From Prorocentrum cordatum (taxonomy: Eukaryota; Sar; Dinophyceae; Prorocentrales; Prorocentraceae), in contig CAUYUJ010015956.1 of NCBI GenBank assembly GCA_963575745.1, positions 99,836 through 134,835 of the forward strand: a stretch of DNA of 35,000 nucleotides, in the 5' to 3' direction. Made by a program: the position numbers and the translations under genes. Each line of letters starts with the position of its first letter. Within the stretch, counting starts at the first letter, position 1. This document shows positions 17,704-26,320 of the stretch, one piece after another. Under the pieces are notes generated by a model that had not been told where the DNA came from, did no database searches, and saw nothing but the letters and a program-made list of their open reading frames with translations.

Positions 17704-18866
17704 TCCCCGCCCCCCGAGCCATCGCCCGGGGGGCCGCCCTTCTTCTTCTTGCCCTTGTCCTTCTCCTTGTCCTTCCGGTTGCGCTTCCCCCCGTCGTCCG
17801 AAGGGCGCTCCCGCTCCAGCTCCTCTTTGTGCAACCTCATCTGCTTCAATATGTTGGCGCGGTCCTTCTGGCGGGCCACCACAAACTCTGTGTATCTCGG
17901 GACGGCGGCAGAGCCCGATGCACCTGTGGGCCCGCCGACGGCATCCTCGAGACCGGAAAAGTCTGGATGCCGTGGATTGCGCTGTACTGCCATCTCGATC
18001 TGGATGACCCGCCTGACCAGAGCCTCCATGCAGTGGAGGTTCTTCACATTGAGCTGGTCCATGCAAATCGCACGGCGGGCGATCTCCAGGAGCGAACGGT
18101 GCTCGTGGCATTGGGCACCCCCTGAGAAGTCTCCGCTCATGCGCTCCCACTCGGCCTGGTAGCTCGTGAGGTTCCCGCTGCCGACGGCCACCGACGTGAC
18201 GAACTCGCCCATCGCGCGCGGCCCTAAGTCGGTGTAGTCGGCGAGCTCCGCCTCCTCCATCTGTTCCACGGCGTCACGGAAGTCCACGTCCCTGCGGCCG
18301 ATCTTCGACCGCTGGTCGCCGTTCAGGCGGATGTCGACGCAGCTCTCCTTGCGCTCCTTCATCCAGTCATCCCTCTCGTCGCGGGTGATCAGCTCGATCA
18401 TCCGCTCCTGCCCGTCCAGCATCACGATGCCCTTCCTTCGCAGATGGGCACAACGATTCGGGTCCTCCACCACATCAGCAGGCACCACCTCGCCGAACCT
18501 CGCGTCCCGCGGCTCGGCGAGCACCCAAGCGAGGTCCGCCTCATCCTCGGCGTCGCCAGCCCCCAGCAGCGCCGCGCGCTGTCGGGCCTGGCGCTTCAGC
18601 TCAAGCAGCTCCCCGTGGTCGATGGGGTCGAAAGCATAGAGCCCAGCCAGCACCCACCGAGGAAACTGCGCATTACGATCGAGGACATAGTGGCGCAGCT
18701 CGTTCAAGTTGTGCTGCGTGATCTCCATATCTGGCGTCAAGCACATCCAGCGCCCGTCGCCCATGGCGTGCAGAAGAATCCGATGATGCCACGGCAGAGC
18801 ATCCAGAGGGAAATTCACGACGATCTGCGGCTCCCGTATGTCAAGCGAGCGCGGCCTGGCCGCCAT
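17700..18866 (-). CDS. Gag-like protein of the retrotransposon
   Basis: 388 residues, ATG at 18866. I recognise no family domain and no CCHC zinc knuckle. The position directly before pol, the ATGA overlap with the pol start, and a lysine-rich tail (about 350-388: KDKEKDKGKKKK, then Gly/Pro) suggest a nucleic-acid-binding capsid protein. The central part is charged and helix-rich (for example RRDVDFRDAVEQMEEAELADY). Its start overlaps the end of ORF1 by 26 bases in another frame. The 4-base overlap suggests pol is made by termination-reinitiation rather than by a frameshift. Confidence 0.75.
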   Translation of the reverse strand: MAARPRSLDIREPQIVVNFPLDALPWHHRILLHAMGDGRWMCLTPDMEITQHNLNELRHYVLDRNAQFPRWVLAGLYAFDPIDHGELLELKRQARQRAALLGAGDAEDEADLAWVLAEPRDARFGEVVPADVVEDPNRCAHLRRKGIVMLDGQERMIELITRDERDDWMKERKESCVDIRLNGDQRSKIGRRDVDFRDAVEQMEEAELADYTDLGPRAMGEFVTSVAVGSGNLTSYQAEWERMSGDFSGGAQCHEHRSLLEIARRAICMDQLNVKNLHCMEALVRRVIQIEMAVQRNPRHPDFSGLEDAVGGPTGASGSAAVPRYTEFVVARQKDRANILKQMRLHKEELERERPSDDGGKRNRKDKEKDKGKKKKGGPPGDGSGGGE

Positions 18867-19308
18867 CTCTCCTCGATGCTGGCGTCACCACCAGCGCCCT
18901 CGCTGTCTCTGGTCCCGCAGCAGGCTCCACCACGTGAGCGTCACGCAGAGCCTCGGGCGGACACACAAATGCACTCGACCCGCGAGCCGCGAGTCGGCCA
19001 ACGTAGAGTCCGACGGCAGCGCCGAGCACCAGACCCGCCAGCGCGCAGCCCGTGGCCACGCCCGCGCCCAGCAGCAGCAGCCAGCTGCCCGCCTCGGGCT
19101 TGGGGCACGAGCACTCACAGTGCGCAGCCGGGCAGGCCGGGAGCGGGGGCCCCGACGAGCACACCAGCTCGGGGCAGGCAGGGATCGCAGGCAGGCTCGG
19201 ACACTGGGCGGCGATCGCCGCGGTCTGGTAATGAAGGCCAAGGGTGGTGAGGTCCCTGGCGGCCGCGAGGACGACTGGCGTCCACCCCCACATCAGAACT
19301 TGAGCCAT
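18841..19308 (-). CDS. ORF1: small Cys-rich, single-helix membrane protein
   Basis: 155 residues from the ATG at 19308, which lies inside repeat A1; a GTG precedes it. Seven cysteines cluster at 36-68 (including CECSC at 64-68) and are followed by one long hydrophobic helix (about 76-104, WLLLLGAGVATGCALAGLVLG...) and a polar tail. I recognise no family. The frame is open, compact and precisely fitted between A1 and gag, which supports a real gene. A short leader peptide or a membrane-anchored accessory protein are the simplest ideas. Because its start is in A1, the same start is duplicated in A2. Confidence 0.6.
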   Translation of the reverse strand: MAQVLMWGWTPVVLAAARDLTTLGLHYQTAAIAAQCPSLPAIPACPELVCSSGPPLPACPAAHCECSCPKPEAGSWLLLLGAGVATGCALAGLVLGAAVGLYVGRLAARGSSAFVCPPEALRDAHVVEPAAGPETARALVVTPASRRDGGQAALA

Positions 19309-19392
19309 CACAGTTGCAGTGACAGCAACATGATGTAGACCGGTATGCTACACAGGGACTGGGAGAAACCACATCTACAGATTACTATTCTC
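19294..19392 (-). repeat. Retrotransposon split direct repeat A1 (5' terminus)
   Basis: 99 bp with one mismatch to A2. The outer eight bases (19385-19392, CTATTCTC on plus) are the terminus and equal the terminus of B2. It includes the start of ORF1 and must hold or lie near the promoter. No TATA-like box is obvious. Confidence 0.95.
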
Positions 19393-19459
19393 GGGGAAGG
19401 AGTCTAGACAGCCGGACTCTGGATCCGCCGCACTTGTGCGATTTCGAATGTAGGGCGGA

Positions 19460-19695
19460 AATGCCCGGCCTACTTTTCAAACTCCTTTGCTCTCGATTGC
19501 CGCCCTACTGTGCCGTCATTGTTTCCGCACTACTCTCTCGGGCATATCATCCCACCTTTCTTTCAGAAACGGGAATTTCCACCATACCTCTTCGCATCGT
19601 TCGGGGTGCATTTCCGTCGTCATTGCGCATCGGAAACTCAACCAACGTACGGCGATCTGGAGTCAGGGACGTCCCCATACCGCGTCTTGAATCAA
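19460..19695. repeat. Diverged dispersed repeat, family K, copy 1
   Basis: Shares ordered blocks with 20055-20240: CGATT-CCGC, CTACTGTGCCG or CGACTGTGCCG, TTCGCATCGTTCGGGGTGCAT, GGAAACTCAACCAA and AAGGACGTCCC or AGGGACGTCCC. No conserved protein is seen in any frame. Confidence 0.6.
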
Positions 19696-19852
19696 ATCAT
19701 TCAGTATCGTTGATCCGACCCTTATGCCCAACGGCGAGTCCTGGGCTCCACTAGCCGATTGCCCCCCCTAGATAAGGATATAGGCCGTTTCCTCCAGAGT
19801 TCGACGGGTGTCTATCCCCAACAGGGGTGGTGAGAAGGTGGGGGTCTGGATT

Positions 19853-19880
19853 GGGATGGGGATGGGGATGGGGATGGGTA
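19853..19880 (+). repeat. (GGGGAT)n run
   Basis: Four tandem GGGATG/GGGGAT units. The surrounding bases 19700-20050 hold no gene I can support. Confidence 0.85.
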
Positions 19881-20054
19881 CAGGGGTCGGTTGAACGATA
19901 CGGAATCACGAGGGAGGACGGCACTCAACAGCTCAGGATGAAAAGCCAATCCAAAGGAATGGGTCGAGACGAAAGCGCCGTGCACACCATGCCGCAAGGG
20001 CCGCCTGGAGCGAGGGGAACATTGGACTTCCGAAAATTCATCCGGATTTTTTCG

Positions 20055-20240
20055 CCACTCGTCAAGCTCCCTTAATGTCGATTTCCGCTCGACTGTGCCG
20101 CCACTGGTTCTGCCAAATGCCCGTCTACCTTTGTTCGCATCGTCAGGGGTGCATGTCCGAAGTAATTTCATAATGGGGAATCAACCAAAGCACAACGGAT
20201 CCGAAATCAAGGACGTCCCTCGACCCCCTTGCGTCCTTAA
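20055..20240. repeat. Diverged dispersed repeat, family K, copy 2
   Basis: Partner of 19460-19695, in the same orientation, with short deletions. From here to 20446 I see only unassigned sequence. Confidence 0.6.
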
Positions 20241-20446
20241 CAAAACCACGAGGGGCGGTTTTGGATGCATTTCGGCCCGAGGGGGGCCCTTACAAAGCCC
20301 AAGGACTGTCAAAACACGACTTGGGATGAAAAGCAAGACAGGTTGGACAGCCCCTGGATGCGTTCGAGTCAAGGCTCCCAGATGCCCTATCCCTGCGGGC
20401 AGTTTGTCGCCCTGGGTCAGTTTTTGATGGCCTTGGGGCACCATAT

Positions 20447-20620
20447 TTGGCGGCGAGCGCGGGGGGGAAGTAAGAAGGGCGGGCCTTCTGAGAAGTGTTA
20501 TCAGCCTTCTCCGAAGACGCAGAAAACTTCTCAGAAGGCTGAAGGGCTTCTGAGAAGCACTTCCGCCTTCTCAGAAGGCCTCCTCCTACTCACTTTCCCC
20601 CCTCCTCTCTCGCCGCCGAC
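20447..20620. mobile_element. Palindromic element, CTTCTGAGAAG family, copy 2
   Basis: Starts TTGGCGGCGAGCG and ends CTCTCGCCGCCGAC, with repeated CCTTCTGAGAAG / CTTCTCAGAAGG motifs inside. The tetramer ATAT flanks both ends (20443-20446 and 20621-20624). Partner of 4855-5012. Confidence 0.72.
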
Positions 20621-21117
20621 ATATGACCCAGAGGCTGGAATCCAGAGATGACGCCTGGATTAAAACAGAAACACCCTAGCAATGCACCCGAATAACAGCA
20701 AGTGTGAAGAGGCGGGTCGATGATCAGGAGAAGGGGCCGGCCGGGAAGCCCTGAGAAAGAAAAGATGCAGCCGCTCGAGAAAAATGTGCCCGCCCCCGTC
20801 TCGGATGCTCGATCAATAACCGGGTCCGCAGACCACCGCTCTCCTTTTAAAAGATGCACCGCGTTTTGTCCAGAATCCTCAATTCGGGGATGGACAGACC
20901 TCCCTTTAGTAAAACGTGGTTCAGTGAACACGACCTCGGGCCCAAGCCTGGCGGGCGCACGCCTGAAAAATAACGGCTGCGGCGCCCTCTCGAGAACCGA
21001 AAAGGGACAACTCACGAATCGACGCGTCAGGGTGGGCGGCCTGTCCACCCCCGATCAGTACGTGACACCATGTGGACACCCTGCGGATTTTTTCTTGTTT
21101 CGAGTGCCCGCTCCAGG
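20621..21117. other. No gene seen
   Basis: Mixed-composition sequence. It contains CCCTTTAGTAAAACGTGGTT and TTCAGTGAAC near 20904-20930, resembling the TTTAGTAAAC motifs at 5624-5712. No recognisable protein in any frame. Confidence 0.4.
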
Positions 21118-21129
21118 AGGGCGCGCCCT

Positions 21130-21343
21130 GCGTGAGAAGGCGAAAACCCACCCCCACCCCCAGTCCCGACCCCATTTCCGAACCCTCGATCCGGGGGGTC
21201 GGGACTGGGGGTGGGGGTGGGTTTTCGGGGTCCAGGAATAAAGAAAACCCACCCCCACCCCCAGTCCCGACCCCCCAGATCGCGGGCTCGGGAATGGGCG
21301 TCGGGACTGGGGGTGGGGGTGGGCTTTCGCCTTCTCACTGCGC
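21130..21343. repeat. Two stacked G/C-rich hairpins inside an outer inverted repeat
   Basis: A 21-base motif, GGGACT followed by three further G-runs, occurs four times in alternating strands: C-rich at 21147-21167 and 21248-21267, G-rich at 21201-21221 and 21303-21323. Outer arms GTGAGAAGGCGAAA (from about 21132) and TTTCGCCTTCTCAC (to about 21339) enclose the whole. The layout suggests a palindromic element that was duplicated or rearranged. Each G-rich copy fits a G-quadruplex pattern. Confidence 0.88.
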
Positions 21344-21502
21344 GGGGGAAAAAAGTCGAGGACGTCTCAAGCGAAAAACGCTCGTTCTGCAGCGCCCGTG
21401 GGGGGCTTCGGCGCCCCAGAGGCTGCCAGGGGGTGGTTCTTAGGACCGCGGGAGCGCGTGCGAACGCACAGGGGGCTCCCAACACCCTCGAGCGGGAAGC
21501 AC

Positions 21503-21661
21503 TGAAGGGGCCCTGGGACACACAAATAAATAGACATAACTCACCACATTCCCTATATTTTTTTACATATTTTCTGGGTTTCTGCCTTCCCCCCACTTCC
21601 CATAGTTTCCCCTATTCTCTGGGGGATCGACGACTCATTGTGTCTGTGTTTTTTCCCGCCT
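21503..21661. mobile_element. MITE-like element, family G, copy 2
   Basis: Starts TGAAGGGGCCCTGGGACACA and ends TGTCTGTGTTTTTTCCCGCCT. Same plan as 7833-7999, including the CT-rich middle and the TTTCCC...CTCTGGGGG block. Flanking GGAAGCAC and GGAACACG are only partly alike, so the target duplication is uncertain. Confidence 0.72.
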
Positions 21662-21666
21662 GGAAC

Positions 21667-22312
21667 ACGTGAAACCACGTGGGTTCCTAACGCCTCGGGG
21701 CGGGTGAGGAGTGAACGCGCATGGGTTCCTAACACCCCAGAGCGGGGCACGCGCGAAAGCCCTTGGGTTCCTGACGTCCCAAGGCGGGGCAAGCGGGGCA
21801 ACACGTTGGGTCCTACAGTCCCAGAGCGGGAGAAGTTTTGAAAACACATGGGTTGCGGATGCCCCAGGGCGGGATTAGCCTGATAACACGTGGGCTGCTT
21901 GCGCTCCAGGGCGGGCCAAGCAAGAAGACATGTGGGTCCCTAGCGCCTCCGAGCGGGACACGCTCGTAAACATGTTGTTTTTTCTCAACGCCCCTGAGCG
22001 GGACAAGCGTGAAAACACTCGGGGTCCTAACGCCAGAGCGGGACAAGCTTGAAAACACGTGGGTCCCCAACGCTCTAGAGCGGGACAAGCGTGAACACAT
22101 TGGGATTCCCAACGCTCCAGAGCGGGACAAGCGTAAAAAACACACGGGTCCCCAACGCCCCTGAGATGGACAAGCCAAAAACAGGTGGGTCCCTGGCGCT
22201 CCAGGGCGGGACCAGCGTGAAAACACATGGGCTCCTTGCGCCCCCGATCGAAACAAGCGTGAAAGCAGGTAGGTCCCCAACGCCCCACAGCGGGTTCCTC
22301 AAGTCCCAAAGC
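21667..22312. repeat. About 44-bp minisatellite, roughly 15 degenerate units
   Basis: The consensus is close to GCGTGAAAACACGTGGGTCC followed by CCAACGCCCCAGAGCGGGACAA. Units vary from about 38 to 50 bp and units in the second half are best conserved. Long stretches of several minus-strand frames stay open and give peptide repeats such as CPALERWGPTCF. This comes from the repeat itself and does not prove a gene. Confidence 0.9.
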
Positions 22313-22339
22313 GGTACGGCGTATGCCCTTCCCCCCTCG

Positions 22340-22470
22340 GCGCGTCCCCCGGCTCGTCCTCTGTCGCGTTTCCTGGCTGGTCCCCTGGCGCTTTTCCTGC
22401 CCGTTCCGTGGCGCATCCTTTGCCACGCCGCCTGGCACGTCCCCTGGCGCATCCCCGAGTGCGCCCCTGG
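22340..22470. repeat. Degenerate CCCCTGGCGCGT repeat
   Basis: A loose tandem of about 20-base units (CCCCTGGCGC(A/T)TTTCC, GTGGCGCATCC). It may be a decayed extension of the minisatellite to its left. Confidence 0.5.
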
Positions 22471-22691
22471 CACATTCGGTGGTTGTGGGCCGTTTGGGAG
22501 CCTTCGTGTGGGGCGCCTGGAGGGCGTGGTGGGCCATCTGGCGACAACCACGAGCGTCTGTGAGTGATCCTCCGGCGGCTCGGAAGCGACTCGGGGCTCT
22601 CGGGGCGCATCTGGAGCACCACTGGGCCCCCCGGACACCCCAGGCATTGTCTGGGTCCCGGCCCCGGGCCCCCTGGCCTCGTAGACGGGGT

Positions 22692-22795
22692 TGTATATGT
22701 ATAGGTGTATATATATGTATATATATATATATACATCTGTATATGTATATGTATATTTATATGTATATGTATATGTATATATACATATGTGTTTA
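22692..22795 (+). repeat. (TATATG)n microsatellite
   Basis: Alternating TATATG, TGTATA and TATA units over about 100 bases, strongly AT-rich within GC-rich surroundings. Confidence 0.95.
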
Positions 22796-22904
22796 TGCAC
22801 AAAACGGCCATTTAGAATTGGACATGGCGCTGCACACTTGTAAATTATCCCAGTGCGACCCTACCTAGGAGTTGGAGCCCCTAGGAAAGCAGCATTAGTA
22901 GTAA

Positions 22905-23284
22905 CAGTAAAGCTAAACTAAATATAAGCTAAAGCTAAGCTAAAGCTAAGCTAACGCTAAGCTAACGCTAAGCTAACGTTCAACTAAATCTAAGCTAAAA
23001 CTAAGCTGAAGCTATGCTAAAGCTGAGCTAAAGCTGAGCTAAAGCTAAAGCCAAGCTAAATCTAAGGTAAAGCTACGCTAAAGCTAAGCTAACGCTAAGC
23101 TAAAGCTAAGCTAAAGCTAAGCTGAAGCTAAGCTGAAGCTAAGCTAAAGCTGAGCTAAATCTAAGCTAAAGCTAAGTTACAGCTAAACTAAATCTAAGCC
23201 AAAGCTAAGCCACACAAAAGCTAAATCTAGGCTAAAGCTAAGCTACAGCTAAGCTAAAGCTAAGCTAAAGCTAAAACTAAAGCT
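22905..23284 (+). repeat. AAGCTA / AAGCTAAAGCTA tandem array
   Basis: About 60 imperfect hexamers, mostly paired as AAGCTAAAGCTA or AAGCTAACGCTA with scattered substitutions (AATCTA, CAGCTA). It is not the algal telomere unit TTTAGGG. No coding frame is supported. Confidence 0.95.
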
Positions 23285-23397
23285 CCCAGGGGACTGGGGG
23301 AACCGCGGGGCGGGGACTGGGGGAACCGCCCTGGGCGCTTTACACTGCCCGGCCCCTTGAAGCTAAGAGAGTAAGAACCCTTCTAGGCAGAGCCTAG

Positions 23398-23622
23398 GTA
23401 GGGAATATGTACTGTCTGTATATACATATATAACAAAAGAGAGGGAGAGAGAGAGAGAGAGAGTCAGAGAGTCAGAGAGAGAGAGAGAGAAACCAATCAA
23501 GAGAAAGATAATGAGAAAGAGAGTCAAACATCTCTCTCTATATATATATATACATATATATATATAGATATATACAAGAAAGAGATAGAGAGAGAGAGAG
23601 GGAAAAACAGAAAGAGCGATTT
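23398..23622 (+). repeat. (GA)n and (TA)n low-complexity block
   Basis: GA-rich runs (23440-23525 and 23580-23610) surround TATATA runs (23535-23575). The bases 23623-24030 are CCCCAAGAGGCCTCC-like degenerate sequence with no gene seen. Confidence 0.9.
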
Positions 23623-24029
23623 CCCAAACGGCCCTAGAGGTCCCAAAACGGCCGCAGAGGCCCCCCAGAGGGGCTCAAAAGAGTCCCCCGAGGAGGAACA
23701 CCAACCGACCTTTCGAGCCCTTCGCCTCAAGATGATCCCCGAGACCGCCAGCAGGTCCCTAAGGTACCCCAAATCAGGCAACAGGAGGCCTCCCAAAGGC
23801 CCCAAGACACCCCCAAAACCGCCTCCTAGAGGCTTCCGAGAGAGGCCTCCACAGAGATTCCCGCAGGCATCCATGAGGCCTCCGATCTTCAACCTACGCG
23901 CGGTGGTGGGATGGACAGAAGTCTGGTAGAGGTTCCTCAGAAGCCCCCAACAGGCCCCCAGGAACCCCCCGGAGGCCCCAACCAGGGCACAAGAGGCCTC
24001 CACTTTAATGTTTCGTCTTATTATTTTTC

Positions 24030-24130
24030 TTCCTTCTCCTCCTCTTCCTCCTCCTCCTCCTCCTTTTCCTCCTCCTCCTCCTCCTCCTTCTCCTTCTCCT
24101 CCTCCACGCCGGTTTCCTTTTCCTCCCTCT
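24030..24130 (+). repeat. (TCC)n microsatellite
   Basis: Interrupted TCC/TTC repeat. From 24440 to 25060 the plus strand is a loose repeat of GGCCCC(A)AGA(G/A)GCC units, which opens long frames on both strands without any recognisable domain. Confidence 0.85.
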
Positions 24131-25514
24131 CCTCCACCTCGTTTTTCTCTCTTTCCTCCAAGTGCTCCCCGAAGGGATTCCACAACGGCCGGGGCGACAT
24201 ATAGCCCAATAGATTCGCCAAATTTCGGCAAATCGTTTGTTCGCGCGGGCGATTCAGAAATCCGCCGGTCCGCCGTGTGAGTTTCAAAGACCCTCAAAAC
24301 AGCCTGAACCTCAATTCCTGAATTTCAGCTCTACTGGGGTGTGGGTGCTGGGGTGGCTCTGCTGGGGCAGGGGGGGGGTCGATTTCATTCCGGGGGCGGA
24401 ATCGGAGCTCCAGCTCACTCCGGGACGGCCCCCTCGCCCATGAGGAACCCAACATGGGCCAAGAGGGCCCCGAGTCGCCGAACGATCGCTACAAGACGCC
24501 CAAGATGTCCCCAAGACGGTTCCAGAAGCCTCCAAGATGCCCTCAAAGCCCTGAAAAAAAAAGGCCTCCCAGGGAAGGACACTCCCAAAAAACAAGTGTC
24601 TCGTTCCCGGAGGCAAACGTGCAATTCTAGCATATTCGCCGCTTGGGCCTTCAAACCGTCGCAGACGCCCCGAAAGAGCCCCAACACGGCCCAAGAAGCC
24701 GCCAAGAGGGCTCCAAGACTGCCCAAGAAGGATCCATGATGGCCCAAACGGCCCCCAGAAAAAGGCTCAAGCAGGCCCCAGAACGGGCCCGAGAGGCGCC
24801 TGAAAAGGGCGCCGAAACGGCGGAAGAAATGCCGGAAACGGCCCAAGAAACCTCCAGCAGGCCCCCAGAGGCCCCCAAGAGGTCTGAAGAGGCCCCAAGA
24901 CGCTTCCAATTGGCCCCGAAGAAGCCCCTTGACGCCCCCAGAAAGGCCCGCCAAAGCCTCAAACACATGCAACCAAGACGCCTTCTAGAGGCCTCCGAGC
25001 TGCCTCCAAGACTCCCCCCGAGAAGCCCAAAAGCGGCCCCGATGCTTCCACGGCGCCTACGTCTGAACACAAACGCTGCAATACAAAAGGTTCATCCACG
25101 CTTTCACATTTTCTCCCGTCTTCGGTGTCCTTCGCATCCATGATCTCGCACAGGGCCCCGCAGAGGACCGCGCGAAGGTCACAGAGACCCAAAATAACAC
25201 CATGGATCCCAGCAGAGACTGGTGATGCACAGGGCTCCACAAAGAACTGTGGCGCAGACAGCTCGATCACGAAGCTTTTCAGAGAGTGCGCCACATCGGC
25301 GAGGTGTCAACCCAAAGAGGGCCAACACCTGGCCCCAAAGAGGCTTTCCAACAACCGCCGAACATTTCCCATTTCCAACAACCGCTGAAAGTCTCCTCAT
25401 CCTCGTCATGTTCCTCCTTTTCTCCCTCCCCCTCTCCTGCTCCTCCTCATCCTCAGCATCATGCTACTCCTGCCCCTCCCCCCTTCCCCCCCTCCACCTC
25501 ATCATGATATCCTT

Positions 25515-25570
25515 TCCTCCTCCTCCTCCTCCTCCTCCTCCTCTTCCTCCTCCTCCTCCTCCTTCTCCGT
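25515..25570 (+). repeat. (TCC)n microsatellite
   Basis: About 17 TCC units, with poorer TCC/CCT sequence from 25400 and a run of TCATCATCATCC just after. Confidence 0.9.
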
Positions 25571-25883
25571 TGCCTGCATTCCCAATCCTCATCATCATCC
25601 TCACCGCTCGCCGTCATCGCTGGTCATAACAGCCATCGTGCGCTTACTGCAGCAACGGAAGCGTCCCGAATCGGCGGCACTGGCCGGAGGCCACCACAAT
25701 ATAGGGGGCGGCGGTGGTTCGCCGTAGGCGGCTTTGACAACAAAAAAAGGGCGAGGGGGTGGAATGGCGTGGAGGCGAGGAGAAGGGAAGGAGACCAGGA
25801 ACACACTCAGAAGCAACGGCGAGGAGCGCGAGGAAAAGGACGGGGAGAGGAACGGGGGAGGAGACTAGAGGGCGAGCAAAAAA

Positions 25884-26024
25884 CTTTAGAAACTTTGGGA
25901 ACTCCGCGCGGGTGTCTTGGATCTGCGCCGGGACCCCCTGGTGGCGCCTCCGGCCTCCGGCGCCGCCGGGACGGGGACCCAACGCGGATCCAAGAAAGCC
26001 TCGCGGAGCTCGAAAAGTTTACGT
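25884..26024. repeat. Inverted-repeat element, family E, copy 1
   Basis: The arms of about 40 bp are inverted with mismatches: AAACTTTGGGAACTCCGCGCGG...TCTTGGATCTGCG on the left and CGCGGATCCAAGA...GCGGAGCTCGAAAAGTTT on the right. Arm sequence and order resemble the element at 29128-29266. It is probably a non-autonomous element. Confidence 0.6.
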
Positions 26025-26067
26025 TCATGTCTTTCCCTCGTTCTCGAGAGACAGCAGGAGCCAGAAG

Positions 26068-26226
26068 GAGGAGGAGGAGGAGGAAGAGGAGGAGGAGGAG
26101 GAGGAGGAGGAGGAGGGGGGAGGAGGACGAGAAGGGGCCCTCTCCTCCTCCTCCTCCTCCTCCCTCCTCCTCCTCCTCCTCCTCCTCCCCTCCTCCTCCT
26201 CCTCCTCCTCCTCCTCCTCCTCCTCC
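26068..26226. repeat. (GAG)n block that flips to (TCC)n
   Basis: GAG repeat (26068-26117) and TCC repeat (26141-26226) face each other across a short spacer, forming a potential long hairpin. All frames through it are low complexity. Confidence 0.93.
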
Positions 26227-26320
26227 GGGGCCCCCCGGCACGAAGCCGCCCGGGGGGCCCGCTGCAGCCTGCACGATCTGCAGCAGCGCGGCCTGCACGG
26301 CCGGCTGCGCCGCCTGCTGG

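Larger units (their letters stand above)
12498..19392 (-). mobile_element. Tyrosine-recombinase (DIRS-like) retrotransposon with split direct repeats
   Basis: A near-complete 6,895-bp element read on the minus strand. The order on the coding strand is A1 - ORF1 - gag - pol (RT, RNase H, methyltransferase-like) - tyrosine recombinase - B1 - A2 - B2. This split-direct-repeat layout is that of PAT- and Ngaro-type DIRS elements, which insert by site-specific recombination and leave no target duplication; none is seen here. The repeats are 98-99% identical, so insertion was recent. The octamer GAGAATAG (coding strand) marks both ends and the internal B1/A2 junction. ORF1, gag, pol and recombinase frames are open. 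The one defect or oddity is a -1 frame change within the methyltransferase-like domain. Confidence 0.92.

Noticed and set aside
14602-18150. A single 1,182-residue Pol frame starting at 18150
   Set aside because: That start is a GTG and the first 149 residues shadow gag in another frame with Arg/Gly-rich sequence. The ATG at 17703 overlapping the gag stop is the better start.
12498-19392. LTR retrotransposon (Gypsy/Copia) or endogenous virus
   Set aside because: There is no integrase core or protease. The repeats are split A/B units rather than LTRs, and the recombinase is of the tyrosine type.
21667-22312. CRISPR-like array
   Set aside because: Units are contiguous and degenerate with no constant-length unique spacers, no cas genes are present, and the genome is eukaryotic.
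22905-23284. Telomeric or subtelomeric array
   Set aside because: The unit is AAGCTA, not TTTAGGG or TTAGGG, and it is internal and degenerate.
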